Shown: in pieces, positions 9,067-17,745 of the stretch | Layout of the letters: every line of letters starts with the position of its first letter | How positions within the stretch are numbered: the stretch's first letter is position 1 | Assembly: GCF_000768685.1 (NCBI RefSeq) | Contig: NZ_AVPK01000007.1 | Coordinates: 155,991-219,990, forward strand | Length of the DNA: 64,000 nt | Reading direction: 5' to 3' | DNA from: Knoellia subterranea KCTC 19937 | GTDB taxonomy: Bacteria; Actinomycetota; Actinomycetes; Actinomycetales; Dermatophilaceae | Notes under the pieces: model-generated | Databases searched by the model: none | Told to the model about the DNA's origin: nothing | Seen by the model: only the letters and a program-made list of their open reading frames with translations | Made by a program: the position numbers and the translations under genes

Positions 9067-10491
9067 TCAGGGCGTCAGGCCGCGGGCGAGGGCACGCACG
9101 GCGAGGTCGGCGCGCGACTCGGGCAGGCCGGCATACCCGATGACGAGTCCGCGGCGCTCGGACTCGACGGCGTAGGCCGAGAGCGGGTTCACGGCAACGC
9201 CGTGCCGCAGTAGCCCCGTCGCGACCTCGTGGTCGTCGAGGTCGGAGTCCAGTAGGAGGACGAGGTGCAGCCCGGCATCGACCCCGCTGAGGCGGTGATG
9301 GGGGAGGTGGCGGTCGAGGGCCGCGACGAGTCGTGCCCGTCGCCCGGCGTAGGTGCGCGCTGCGCGGGCATGGTGCGACGCGAGTGACCCGTTGGCGATG
9401 AACTCCGCCACCGCCTCGCCGGTCATCTCGTTGACGACGAGGTTGTGGCGTTCGAGTTCGAGACGGACGGCGTCATGCAGCGGCCGCGGGGGAGCGACCC
9501 AAGAGACGCGCAGGGTGGGGACGAGGATCTTGGACGCCGTGCCCATGTAGAGGACGTGGTCGTCGGCGCCTTCGAGGGAGCGCAGCGCGGGCAGCGGCGA
9601 GACGTCGTAGCGGAACTCGCCGTCGTAGTCGTCCTCGATGACGATGCCGCCGCTGGCGCGTGCCCAGTCGAGCAGCGCTGTCCGCCGGACGACGGGCATG
9701 CGGGCACCGAGGGGGTACTGGTGCGACGGGGTGACATAGGTGGCGGCATCGGTGCGCCGGAGCTGCGCGGGGTCGAGGCCATCGTCGTCGACCGACACTG
9801 CGCGTGTGCGAACTCCGCTGTCCGAGAACGCAGTCCAGGCCTCGACATAGCCCGGGTCCTCGATGGCAACCGTGCGCCCGACGAGCCCGAGCGCCGACGG
9901 CAACGCACGCAGGGTCGCGCTCACGCCGGGCGTGATGAGGAGGTCGTCAGGGTCGAGGGCGATGCCGCGGCTGCGCCGGATGTGGTCGGCGAGCACCTGG
10001 CGCAGACGGACGTGCGGGGGAGCCTGGTCCATGTCATTGCCGGGCACGAGCGAGGCCGCGTGTCGCCACGCCCGCCGCCACGCGGCACGGTCGAGGAAGC
10101 CGATGTCGGGCCGCCCGGGACGCAGGTCGAAGCGCACCTCGTGCCGTGCCGGCCCGGCAGTCGGCCCCGTCGCACACGGTGCAACCGGCTCGACGGACGA
10201 GAGCGCCCCAGCCCGAGCGGCCCGGTCCGCACCCGATGCCACGACCGCTCCGGAGCCCGGGCGCGTCTCGATGAACCCGGCCGCGGCGAGCTCGTCATAG
10301 GCCGCGACGACCGGGCCGCGGGAGATGCCGAGCTCCGTCGCCAACACCCGCGTGGACGGCAGGGGATCGCCCGGACGAACCCGCCCCTCGCGGAGCTCGG
10401 CGACGACGGCGTCGGCGACGCGCTGGCGCAATGGCCGGTCACTGCCGTCGAGGGTCAGAGGCAGACTCGTCGAGCGGGGAGCGCGCGGCAT
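9067..10491 (-). CDS. PdxR/MocR-type transcriptional regulator
   Basis: A 474-residue fusion of an N-terminal GntR winged helix (residues about 15-85: RQRVADAVVAELREGRVRPGDPLPSTRVLATELGIS read in two parts) with a C-terminal fold-type I aminotransferase-like domain. MocR proteins sense PLP or amino acids rather than catalysing transamination. The PLP-lysine region reads MGTASKILVPTLRVSW, and EDDYDGEFRYD is the conserved cofactor segment. The ATG at 10491 is chosen because the frame upstream runs into the divergent gene. It is divergent from a pyridoxamine-oxidase-fold gene, the usual arrangement for a regulator of vitamin B6 metabolism. The inverted repeats at 10495-10550 lie in the shared promoter. 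Confidence 0.88.
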   Translation of the reverse strand: MPRAPRSTSLPLTLDGSDRPLRQRVADAVVAELREGRVRPGDPLPSTRVLATELGISRGPVVAAYDELAAAGFIETRPGSGAVVASGADRAARAGALSSVEPVAPCATGPTAGPARHEVRFDLRPGRPDIGFLDRAAWRRAWRHAASLVPGNDMDQAPPHVRLRQVLADHIRRSRGIALDPDDLLITPGVSATLRALPSALGLVGRTVAIEDPGYVEAWTAFSDSGVRTRAVSVDDDGLDPAQLRRTDAATYVTPSHQYPLGARMPVVRRTALLDWARASGGIVIEDDYDGEFRYDVSPLPALRSLEGADDHVLYMGTASKILVPTLRVSWVAPPRPLHDAVRLELERHNLVVNEMTGEAVAEFIANGSLASHHARAARTYAGRRARLVAALDRHLPHHRLSGVDAGLHLVLLLDSDLDDHEVATGLLRHGVAVNPLSAYAVESERRGLVIGYAGLPESRADLAVRALARGLTP

Positions 10492-10494
10492 GGC

Positions 10495-10550
10495 GACCAG
10501 AATACTGGTCCTGACAGAACCCCGATAGTGGTTCTCGCAGCCGAACCACT
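10495..10550. promoter_or_regulatory. Divergent promoter region with two inverted-repeat operators
   Basis: Between the MocR-type gene (start 10491) and the FMN-binding gene (start 10570). GACCAG-AATA-CTGGTC (10495-10510) is a perfect 6-bp palindrome just before the regulator start. AGTGGTTC-N8-GAACCACT (10527-10534 and 10543-10550) is a perfect 8-bp inverted repeat in the centre of the spacer. Both are good candidates for binding by the MocR-type protein, controlling itself and its neighbour. Confidence 0.55.
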
Positions 10551-10569
10551 TGGCGCGGACAATGGTCCG

Positions 10570-11241
10570 GTGACCCACCCTGCCCCGTCGCGCCCTCCGG
10601 GCCCACTGCACAGCCTCAACCGCCACAAGGAGCGCGGCAGCACCGAGCGTGCCGCCCTCGACGCGATCCTCGACGATGTCCTCGCGGGCACGCTGAGCAC
10701 CGTCGTGGACGGCGAACCCTGGGTCGTGCCGATGCTCTTCGCACGGCAGGGCGATCGCATCCTCCTCCACGGTTCGACCGGTGCCGGGGCCCTACGCCAC
10801 GTCGCGGCCGGCGCCCCGGCGGCCCTCGCGGTCATCTCCGTCGACGCGCTGGTCGTCGGCCACACGACCTTCGACTCGTCGGCGAACTACCGCTCGGCGG
10901 TCGTCCGGGGCGCGCTCACCCCGCTGTCCGATGACGAGCGGCCCGCCGCCCTCGACGCTCTCTCGGAGCGCATCCTCCCGGGTCGCAACGCCGAGGTCCG
11001 TCCCATGACCCGTCAGGAGCAGGCCAAGACCCTTGTGATGGCACTCCCCATCACCGACGACGGCTTCATGGTCAAGACCCGCACCGGCACCGCGAGTGCT
11101 CCCGATGAGGAGACCGATGCCTGGCACGGCGTCGTCGAACTGCGCACCGTGGCGCTCGAACCCCAGCCGGCGCCGACCTCGTCCGCCGCGAAGGTGCCAG
11201 AGTCCGTGCGCGAGTTCGCGGCTGCGAGAGTTCTCGCGTGA
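10570..11241 (+). CDS. Pyridoxamine 5'-phosphate oxidase-fold FMN-binding protein
   Basis: A 223-residue split-barrel protein of the 'PPOX class/FMN-binding' type. It begins with HKERGSTERAALDAILDDVLAGTLSTV and continues GEPWVVPMLFARQGDRILLHGSTGAGALRH (two parts of one domain), the usual pattern in family members near MocR regulators. It may act on B6 vitamers or flavin substrates; the true PdxH active-site signature is not evident, so a firm assignment is not possible. The GTG start is 20 bp from the operator repeat. The stop overlaps the GTG of the MetE-like gene (GTGA), suggesting cotranscription. Confidence 0.75.
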   Translation: MTHPAPSRPPGPLHSLNRHKERGSTERAALDAILDDVLAGTLSTVVDGEPWVVPMLFARQGDRILLHGSTGAGALRHVAAGAPAALAVISVDALVVGHTTFDSSANYRSAVVRGALTPLSDDERPAALDALSERILPGRNAEVRPMTRQEQAKTLVMALPITDDGFMVKTRTGTASAPDEETDAWHGVVELRTVALEPQPAPTSSAAKVPESVREFAAARVLA

Positions 11242-12239
11242 CACACGTATCCGGAATCGGTTCCTGGCCCGGCGAGTCGGCACGCGAGGCCATCGTCACG
11301 GTCCGCGACCTGCTCACCGACACGGAGGGCCTGGGCCTGCCCTATCTGCCCGAAATCCCTTCTCGCGGACCGGGATCCGACATGATCGGCCGCTCCGCAG
11401 TTCTCCTCGCAGACCTCTCCGTCGACCTCCAGCCGTCGGGGTGGCGCTTCACCGACCGCCCCGGTCGCGACGTCGCCCGCGCCAGGTCACTCTGGCGCCA
11501 GGACCTCGACGAGCTCGCCGAGGCGTACGACGGCTACGACGGCCCGCTCAAGCTCCAGGTCGCCGGCCCCTGGACCCTCGCTGCCTCGATCGAGCTCAAC
11601 CGGGGCGAACGCGCCGTCACCGACGAGGGCGCCCGCCGCGACATCGCGGCCTCCCTCGCCGAGGGGGTCCGGCAGCACGTCGCCGAGGTGCGGCGGCTCG
11701 TCCCCGGCGCGACCCTCACGCTCCAGGTCGACGAGCCGTCCGTCGTCGCCGTCCTGCGCGGAGAGCTGCCCACCGCCTCCGGCTACGGACGCGTACGGGC
11801 CGTCGACCGCACGGAGGTCGCGGACGGCATACGCAGGGTTCGTGAGGCATTCGACGGTGACGTGACCCTCCACTCGTGCCACCCCGACGCCCCGGTCGCG
11901 GTCCTCGCCGCGACGGGCGCGACGGCCCTCGCCCTCGACCTCACGTCCGCGACCCCGCATCGTTGGGAGTCCGTCGCCGAGATCGTGGAAGCGGGCACGC
12001 GCCTGTGGGCCGGGGTCGTCCCGACGAGCGAGCCGGAGTCCGCCGCGGACGCGGTGCGCACCGCGACCGCTCGCGTCGTCGACGGCTTCAGAGCAGTGGG
12101 TATGCCGTCCGCCCGCCTCGCGGACGTCACCGTCACTCCCGCGTGTGGTCTCCCCGCGCTCACACCCCGGGGGGCCGTCGCCGTTCAACGTGTGGCTGTC
12201 GACACCGCCCGAGAACTCACCGAGAAGGAGCAGGACTGA
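11238..12239 (+). CDS. MetE-like (cobalamin-independent methionine synthase C-terminal fold) protein
   Basis: A 333-residue single-domain protein with the UROD/MetE-like barrel, half the length of full MetE. Visible features are GSWPGESAREA at the N-terminus, LPYLPEIPSRGPGSDMIGR, LQVAGPWTLAAS, LQVDEPSVV, the zinc-type LHSCHPD and a terminal CGL (TPACGLPALTP), which would provide the usual His/Cys ligands. In actinobacteria this gene often lies between mnmA and ligA; it may be a methyltransferase of thiol substrates, but the substrate is unknown. Residue I of ADGIRRV is encoded by a rare ATA codon inside a CGGCATAC motif (11825-11832). Confidence 0.8.
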   Translation: MTHVSGIGSWPGESAREAIVTVRDLLTDTEGLGLPYLPEIPSRGPGSDMIGRSAVLLADLSVDLQPSGWRFTDRPGRDVARARSLWRQDLDELAEAYDGYDGPLKLQVAGPWTLAASIELNRGERAVTDEGARRDIAASLAEGVRQHVAEVRRLVPGATLTLQVDEPSVVAVLRGELPTASGYGRVRAVDRTEVADGIRRVREAFDGDVTLHSCHPDAPVAVLAATGATALALDLTSATPHRWESVAEIVEAGTRLWAGVVPTSEPESAADAVRTATARVVDGFRAVGMPSARLADVTVTPACGLPALTPRGAVAVQRVAVDTARELTEKEQD

Positions 12240-13255
12240 TGTCACCCGCACCGCGCGTCCCGTGGCAGGCGAAGTACCTCGCACTCGTCCTCATCTGGGG
12301 CTCGAGCTTCCTGCTCATGAAGGTCGGCCTCGAGTCGTTGTCCGCCGTGCAGATCGCGATGCTGCGGCTGCTCACCGGTGCCTTGACGATCGGCGTGCTG
12401 CTCTGGGCTCGGGGTGGGGCACTGCCGAAGGAGCGCTGGGTGTGGGGGCACCTGCTCGTGACCGGATTCCTGCTCGGCACACTGCCATTCACGCTGTTCG
12501 CCCTGTCGGAGACGCGGGTCAGCTCGGCCCTCGCGGGTATCGGCAACGCGACGACCCCGATCGCGACGGTCCTCGCGACGATGGCGTTCCTCCCCGGCGC
12601 AAGGGTCACGCGCAACAAGGTCGCCGCCATCGTCGTCGGCTTCATCGGGGTCGTGACGATCATGCAGCCGTGGACGTCGGTGCGACCCGACCTCGTCGGC
12701 TTCGGCATGGCCCTGGGCGGAGGTGTCTGCTACGGCCTCGGCTGGACCTACAACCGTCGCTTCCTCGCGCGGGCCGACCTCGGCGGGCTGAGCCAGCCCG
12801 CGGCCACCCTGCTCATGGGCACGGTGCTGATGGTTCCGGTGACGCTCGTGTGGGGAGCGTTGCAGCCCGGTGGCATCGCGTCGATCTGGGCCTACGACCG
12901 GGCACGACTCGGCACGTCTGCGATCGAGGCGGGCAGCGACGGAGGCGGCTGGGTCTGGCTGCCGCTGCTCTGCATCCTCGCGCTCGGCATCATCGGGACG
13001 GGCGCCGCCTACATTCTCCAGTTCGACGTCGTGCGTGGTGCCGGACCGGTCATCGGCTCGACCATCACCTATCTCATCCCCATCGTCTCCGTGCTCCTCG
13101 GTGTGCTCGTGCTCGGTGAGTCGCTCGGCGTGTGGGAACTCCTTGGCTTCGTGATCGTCCTCGGGGCAGCGGCCGTGATCAACGCCCCGGCGCGGAAGGT
13201 GACTGTTCCGCCGGCAGCGGAAGCGCCGGAGGAGCCGGTCGCTCAGCGCGCATGA
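12239..13255 (+). CDS. EamA/DMT-family transporter
   Basis: A 338-residue integral membrane protein with about ten predicted helices in two EamA repeats, of the drug/metabolite transporter superfamily, likely exporting amino acids or other small metabolites. The N-terminal repeat starts YLALVLIWGSSFLLMKVGLE. The second contains GTGAAYILQFDVVRGAGPVIGS and ends with LGESLGVWELLGFVIVLG. The start overlaps the upstream stop (TGATG), so it is coupled to the MetE-like gene. The last 77 bp overlap a convergent membrane-protein gene. Confidence 0.9.
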   Translation: MSPAPRVPWQAKYLALVLIWGSSFLLMKVGLESLSAVQIAMLRLLTGALTIGVLLWARGGALPKERWVWGHLLVTGFLLGTLPFTLFALSETRVSSALAGIGNATTPIATVLATMAFLPGARVTRNKVAAIVVGFIGVVTIMQPWTSVRPDLVGFGMALGGGVCYGLGWTYNRRFLARADLGGLSQPAATLLMGTVLMVPVTLVWGALQPGGIASIWAYDRARLGTSAIEAGSDGGGWVWLPLLCILALGIIGTGAAYILQFDVVRGAGPVIGSTITYLIPIVSVLLGVLVLGESLGVWELLGFVIVLGAAAVINAPARKVTVPPAAEAPEEPVAQRA

Positions 13256-13676
13256 GCAGCGCCGCGGCCACGATGGTGACCACGGCGAGTGCGAGTGGAG
13301 CGACGGCCATGCCGACGAGCGGCCAGTCCGGCCAGGACTGCTCGATGCCGGGAGTGCCGGGGCCAGTCATGGGCATCAGGGCCCCGGGCAGGAGCATCAC
13401 ACCGATGCCCCCGCCGAGGATGCCCACGACGAGCAGCCACGTCCCGGCGCCGCGACGGCCCGGCGCGAGCAGCCAGAGGGCGCGGATCGCCAGTCCGGCA
13501 AAGATCAGCGCGGGCACGCTGAAGAGCAGGCCGAAGATCCCCACGTAACCGTGGGGGTCGTCCGCCGGCTCGTCCCGGAAGAACCACGCGTTGACGGTCA
13601 GCCACAGCACCACCGCGACGGGCACGAGCCACAGGGCGGCGCAGGCCGCCCCGACCCACCGGGGGCCCCGGGTCAC
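13179..13676 (-). CDS. Four-helix membrane protein of unknown function
   Basis: A 165-residue protein with four hydrophobic helices (WVGAACAALWLVPVAVVLWL; YVGIFGLLFSVPALIFAGLA; AGTWLLVVGILGGGIGVMLL; LVGMAVAPLALAVVTIVAAA) and a Pro-rich tail. I do not recognise the family. Its GTG start overlaps the stop of the upstream acyl-CoA ligase gene (GTGA), so it is probably translated from the same mRNA. Its 3' end overlaps the convergent EamA gene by 77 bp. Confidence 0.65.
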   Translation of the reverse strand: MTRGPRWVGAACAALWLVPVAVVLWLTVNAWFFRDEPADDPHGYVGIFGLLFSVPALIFAGLAIRALWLLAPGRRGAGTWLLVVGILGGGIGVMLLPGALMPMTGPGTPGIEQSWPDWPLVGMAVAPLALAVVTIVAAALLMRAERPAPPALPLPAEQSPSAPGR

Positions 13677-15184
13677 GGCGAGGCCGGGGCCTTGACCTCA
13701 CGCCGGAGGATCTTGCCCGTCGGTCCCTTGGGCAGCTCGTCGAGGAACCACACCTGCCGCGGGTACTTGTAGGCCGCGATTCGCTCCTTGGTGAACTCGA
13801 TGATGTCGTCGGCGGTGGCCGTCGCACCCGGTCGCAGCGCGACCCCGGCACCGACCTGCTCACCGAGCAACTCGTCGGGCACAGCGACGACCGCGACCTC
13901 GAGCACGTCGGGGTGTTGGTAGATGACCTCCTCGACCTCGCGCGGGTACACGTTCATGCCGCCACGCAGGATCATGTCCTTCTTGCGGTCGACGATCGTG
14001 AAGTAGCCCTCGTCGTCCTGGGTCGCCATGTCGCCGGTGCGGAACCAGCCGTCGGGGATCGCCTCTGCGGTCGCCTCGGGGTTGGACCAATAACCCTTCA
14101 TGACGTTGTCGCCGCGGATGGCGATCTCGCCGACCTCTCCGTGCTCGACCTCGTTGCCGTCGATGTCGATGACCCGCATCTCGCAGCCCGGGATGGCCAG
14201 GCCGATGGTTCCGGGCTTGCGCTCGCGGTCGGGCATGTTGAAGGACGCGACCGGTGACGTCTCGGACAGGCCGTATCCCTCGAGGATGACGCAGCCGAAC
14301 TTCTCCTCGAACGCCTTCATCACCTCGAGCGGCATGGCCGATCCACCCGACGCACACGTGCGCAGGGACGACGCGTCGAGGGAGTCGGAGTCCGGGTGGT
14401 TGAGGATCGCGGCATACATCGTCGGCACGCCCTGCATCACCGTGACCTTCTCGTCGGCGATGACCTTGATCGCCGCGGCCGGGTCGAAGCGGGGGATGAG
14501 CGCGAGCGAGGCACCGACCCGCACCGCGGCGTTGAGCCCGACGACGAGCCCGAAGACGTGGAAGAGCGGGAGGCAGCCCATGATGACGTCGTCCGGCGTG
14601 ATCTGCTGGATGACCTCGGCGCAGCGCATCGCGTTGAGGCTGACGTTGTCGTGGGTGAGCTCGGCGCCCTTCGGCCGACCGGTCGTGCCCGAGGTGTAGA
14701 GGATGATCGCGGTGTCGTCGCCCTCGCGCTCGGTGGCCTCGGCGATCGGGTCGCCGCCGTCGAAGGATCCCTCGACCGGCCCGAGCGGGCTGCACTCCAC
14801 GATGCGCGTGCCCGAGTTCTCCGCACCCTTGGTCGCCTCGTCGACGAAGTCGGGCCATACGAACGCGACCTTCGCGCCCGAGTTCGTGAAGAAGAAGTCG
14901 ATCTCGCCGGACTTGAGGAGCGGGTTCATCGGCACGACGACCCCGCCCGCGAGGAGCGTCGCGAAGAACGCGACCGGGAACGCCGGCACGTTCGGGAGGA
15001 TGAGCGCGACGCGGTCACCGGGCTCGATTCCGTTGGCGCGCAACGATCCTGCGAGCTTCGCCGCCATCCCGTGCAGTTGTGCGTACGTGATGTCCTGACC
15101 GTTGATCTTGATCGCGGGCCGGTCCGGCATGGCCTTCGCGGTGCGGACGAGATGTGAGGCGAGGTTGGACTCTGCGCTGCTCAT
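13673..15184 (-). CDS. Long-chain acyl-CoA ligase (AMP-binding family)
   Basis: A 503-residue ANL-superfamily enzyme that activates a carboxylic acid to the acyl-AMP and then the CoA thioester. The motifs are complete: YTSGTTGRPKGAELTH (P-loop, near residue 165), EGYGLSETSPV, GWFRTGDMA, DRKKDMILRGGMNVYP (hinge) and KGPTGKILRRE with the C-terminal catalytic lysine. Chain length of the substrate cannot be told. AAAGGAGC ten bases before the ATG supports the start. The gene is divergent from the DinB gene. Confidence 0.92.
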   Translation of the reverse strand: MSSAESNLASHLVRTAKAMPDRPAIKINGQDITYAQLHGMAAKLAGSLRANGIEPGDRVALILPNVPAFPVAFFATLLAGGVVVPMNPLLKSGEIDFFFTNSGAKVAFVWPDFVDEATKGAENSGTRIVECSPLGPVEGSFDGGDPIAEATEREGDDTAIILYTSGTTGRPKGAELTHDNVSLNAMRCAEVIQQITPDDVIMGCLPLFHVFGLVVGLNAAVRVGASLALIPRFDPAAAIKVIADEKVTVMQGVPTMYAAILNHPDSDSLDASSLRTCASGGSAMPLEVMKAFEEKFGCVILEGYGLSETSPVASFNMPDRERKPGTIGLAIPGCEMRVIDIDGNEVEHGEVGEIAIRGDNVMKGYWSNPEATAEAIPDGWFRTGDMATQDDEGYFTIVDRKKDMILRGGMNVYPREVEEVIYQHPDVLEVAVVAVPDELLGEQVGAGVALRPGATATADDIIEFTKERIAAYKYPRQVWFLDELPKGPTGKILRREVKAPASP

Positions 15185-15276
15185 GGTGACTGGCTCCTTT
15201 GCCGGGACGGGGTCGTCGCCATTGTTGTCGACGCGACCTCGTCGTGGGAGGGGTCCGGGCTGAAAGACTCCTGTGC

Positions 15277-15750
15277 GTGATCACCATCGACGAGTACCTC
15301 GCCTTCTGCGACGCCGCCATCGACGGGTATGCCGGGTGCGTGAGTTCCCTGGGAGAGGCGCACCTCAACGAGGTGGTCACCCTGTCAGACGGGTCGCCCC
15401 TGCCCGGGTCGAACTCGGCCTTCGCCCTCGTTGCTCACATCGTCGGTGTCATGGGCCGTTGGGGACGCACGGTCAATCGGGGCATCGTCGTACCCCGCGA
15501 CCGCGATGCGGAGTTCACGGCGACGGGGACGGTCGACCAGGCGCTGGCCCTGCTCGACCTGGGCCGGGCCCGTCTCCACGAGGACGTCCGCGCCTGCGAC
15601 CCGGCCGCAGCGCCGGTGAACCCGCCCACGGGCCGGGACCGGACGGCATACGCCACGCAGGGTGCGATTCTCCTGCACGTCTACGAGGAGCTGGCCCAGC
15701 ACCTGGGCCAGCTCGAGGTCACCCGCGACGTCATCCTCGCCCGGGCGTGA
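15277..15750 (+). CDS. DinB/mycothiol-transferase superfamily protein
   Basis: A 157-residue four-helix-bundle protein of the DinB/maleylpyruvate isomerase N-terminal type. It starts VITIDEYLAFCDAAIDG. The conserved metal-site histidines are in ALVAHIVGVMGRWGR and LHVYEELAQHLGQLE. Many actinobacterial members transfer mycothiol to electrophiles; that function is inferred from the family only. The GTG start is chosen because homologous sequence begins there. The stop lies 3 bp from the convergent ABC permease stop. Confidence 0.72.
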   Translation: MITIDEYLAFCDAAIDGYAGCVSSLGEAHLNEVVTLSDGSPLPGSNSAFALVAHIVGVMGRWGRTVNRGIVVPRDRDAEFTATGTVDQALALLDLGRARLHEDVRACDPAAAPVNPPTGRDRTAYATQGAILLHVYEELAQHLGQLEVTRDVILARA

Positions 15751-15753
15751 CCC

Positions 15754-17745
15754 TCACTCGTCGCGCATGTCGCGGATCGGGTTGCGCCGGATGTTGCGCA
15801 GCAGGGGCGGAGTGATGGCGACGAGGGACATGAGCAGGATCCCCGCGAGGATCGCCCAGAACACCGGTCCCGGGATCCCGAGGAAGTGGAAGCGCGCGTC
15901 ACCGTCGAAGACTCCGTAGGCGAGTTGCGCTGCGCGAGTAGCGCGTTCGGTGAAGAACACCTCGATGCCCACGACGATGGCGGCGGCGAGCAGGCCAGCG
16001 AAGAGGGCGATCCGCACGGCCACCCAGATCGAGTAGAGGACGTAGACCTTCATGATGTCCGAGCGCTTGGCGCCGATCGCCCGGAAGACGGCCGTCTCGC
16101 GGCGGGAGTCGGCGATGACGCGGCCCATCATGGCCCAGATGATGATCGTGGCGACGCCGAAGAGGGCGGCGAGCAGCCCGATGAGGAAGGGCCGTGCCTG
16201 GCGGGCGATGTCGTCGACGACGAGGTAGCTCGTGCCGTAGGTCCCCACGGAGAACGGCTGGCCGCACTCGATGTAGTAGTCGCCGCTGAAGACGCCGGGA
16301 GTCCCCGGGCATGCCTGCGACTCGATGAACGACTTGGCGTCGTTGATGGTCGGGAACGACGCGATGTAGGCGGCCTCCGGCCCGTAGGGTCCGAACATCA
16401 TCATCTGCTCGGGCGACTGTGGGGGAGGGCTGGTGAGGAGGTCAGCGTGCCGGAGCTGCGCGGGCACCGCGGCGAGCAGGTCCGCCGGGATGAGTGCGCC
16501 GTAGCCGTAGGTCGTGCCGACGATCCCGGAGACGACGGAGTCGAGGGTGCTGCCACCCGACTGCTGCGTCGGGAGGACGCCGACGATCTGGAACGTCAGG
16601 AGTTCGGCACGCGGATCGGTTCGAGGAGTGAACTGGGCGTCGAAGGCCTCCCGGTCGGCATCCTTCTTCTTCTCCCGTTCGGTGCGGGTGTCGGACGCGA
16701 CGGTCACGGCTCCGCAGGGCGTCGTGGGGAGTTCGAGGATGCGAGCAGGCTTCTCCCAACCCGGCGTTCGCGCATTCGCGGCAAGATCAGCGGCCTGCTG
16801 ACGAGCCTCGTCGATGAGCGCTCGTTCGGCGTCGTTGCGGTAGCAGGAGGTGAACGTCGCGCCGTTGGCCTTGTCGCGGACGGTGCGGTACCAGTCAATC
16901 TGGGCCGCACTGCCCCGGGGACGCTTCGTCAGGCCCAGATTCTTGCCGAGGGTGGCCACCACGTCGTCGACCGGGACGAGGACGGGGATGCCCTTGGGGG
17001 TGGCCCGCGCCGCGTTGGGTTCGGCGATGAAGGAGCGGACCAGGTCGTCGTCCATGACCGTGAAGTTCGACTGGGCGATGCTCGACTCCATGCCCTCCTC
17101 GGGCGCCTGCCCCTCCTTCCCGGGGGTGGGCTCGTTCGTGCCGGTGAGGTCCTCGCGGCCGTCCTTGAGATAGGCGATGCCGAGACCCTGCAGGTGCTTG
17201 GGCTGGTAGGTCTCGGTGGCGCCGCCGCTCCGAGCGGCGGTGTCGAATGCCTCGGGCGTGCTCTTGGACGACTTCTGCGCGGTGGCCACGATCTCGGCCA
17301 TACGCCGCTTCCAGACGACGGACTCCTGGTTGACCATCTTGCGCTCGGATGCGGGGATGCTCGGGTCGCCGTAGGGGTCGTCGATGATGGCGGCGACCTC
17401 GGTCCTGGGGTCGTAGTCGGTAATGCCGTACTTCTCCGCCGCGGCCTTGCGCTCAGCAAGGTATGCCGTGTGCGCGGCTTGCATTTCCTTCACCAGTGCG
17501 GGGTCGCCCGGGTAGGGGTAGAGCTGCTCCGACGGGATGACCGGCGTGCCCTGGACGAGGTAACGGCCGCCGAGGTTCTGGTCGGCGAACCGGTCGATGC
17601 TCGCCGACGTGCCGTAGAAGAGGAGGACGCCGCCGCCGATGATGCCGAAGAGCAGTCCGGAGACGATGGTGGTGATGAGGAGGCGGAGGCGCTTGGAGCG
17701 AATCTTGGTGCGCGCCAGGGTGATGGAGTCGCGGAAGCCGATCAT
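15754..17745 (-). CDS. FtsX/MacB-like ABC transporter permease
   Basis: A 663-residue permease with one N-terminal helix (LLITTIVSGLLFGIIGGGVLL, about 22-42), a very large extracytoplasmic domain (about 45-515) and three C-terminal helices (PFLIGLLAALFGVATIIIWA; WVAVRIALFAGLLAAAIVVG; PVFWAILAGILLMSLVAI). This is the type VII ABC exporter layout. The IADSRRETAVFRAIGAKRSDI segment is the FtsX coupling region, and the end NIRRNPIRDMRDE is typical. The outer domain is rich in charged residues, has a KKKDADRE stretch and three or more cysteines, and matches nothing I can name. The ATG overlaps the ATPase stop (ATGA). Confidence 0.88.
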   Translation of the reverse strand: MIGFRDSITLARTKIRSKRLRLLITTIVSGLLFGIIGGGVLLFYGTSASIDRFADQNLGGRYLVQGTPVIPSEQLYPYPGDPALVKEMQAAHTAYLAERKAAAEKYGITDYDPRTEVAAIIDDPYGDPSIPASERKMVNQESVVWKRRMAEIVATAQKSSKSTPEAFDTAARSGGATETYQPKHLQGLGIAYLKDGREDLTGTNEPTPGKEGQAPEEGMESSIAQSNFTVMDDDLVRSFIAEPNAARATPKGIPVLVPVDDVVATLGKNLGLTKRPRGSAAQIDWYRTVRDKANGATFTSCYRNDAERALIDEARQQAADLAANARTPGWEKPARILELPTTPCGAVTVASDTRTEREKKKDADREAFDAQFTPRTDPRAELLTFQIVGVLPTQQSGGSTLDSVVSGIVGTTYGYGALIPADLLAAVPAQLRHADLLTSPPPQSPEQMMMFGPYGPEAAYIASFPTINDAKSFIESQACPGTPGVFSGDYYIECGQPFSVGTYGTSYLVVDDIARQARPFLIGLLAALFGVATIIIWAMMGRVIADSRRETAVFRAIGAKRSDIMKVYVLYSIWVAVRIALFAGLLAAAIVVGIEVFFTERATRAAQLAYGVFDGDARFHFLGIPGPVFWAILAGILLMSLVAITPPLLRNIRRNPIRDMRDE

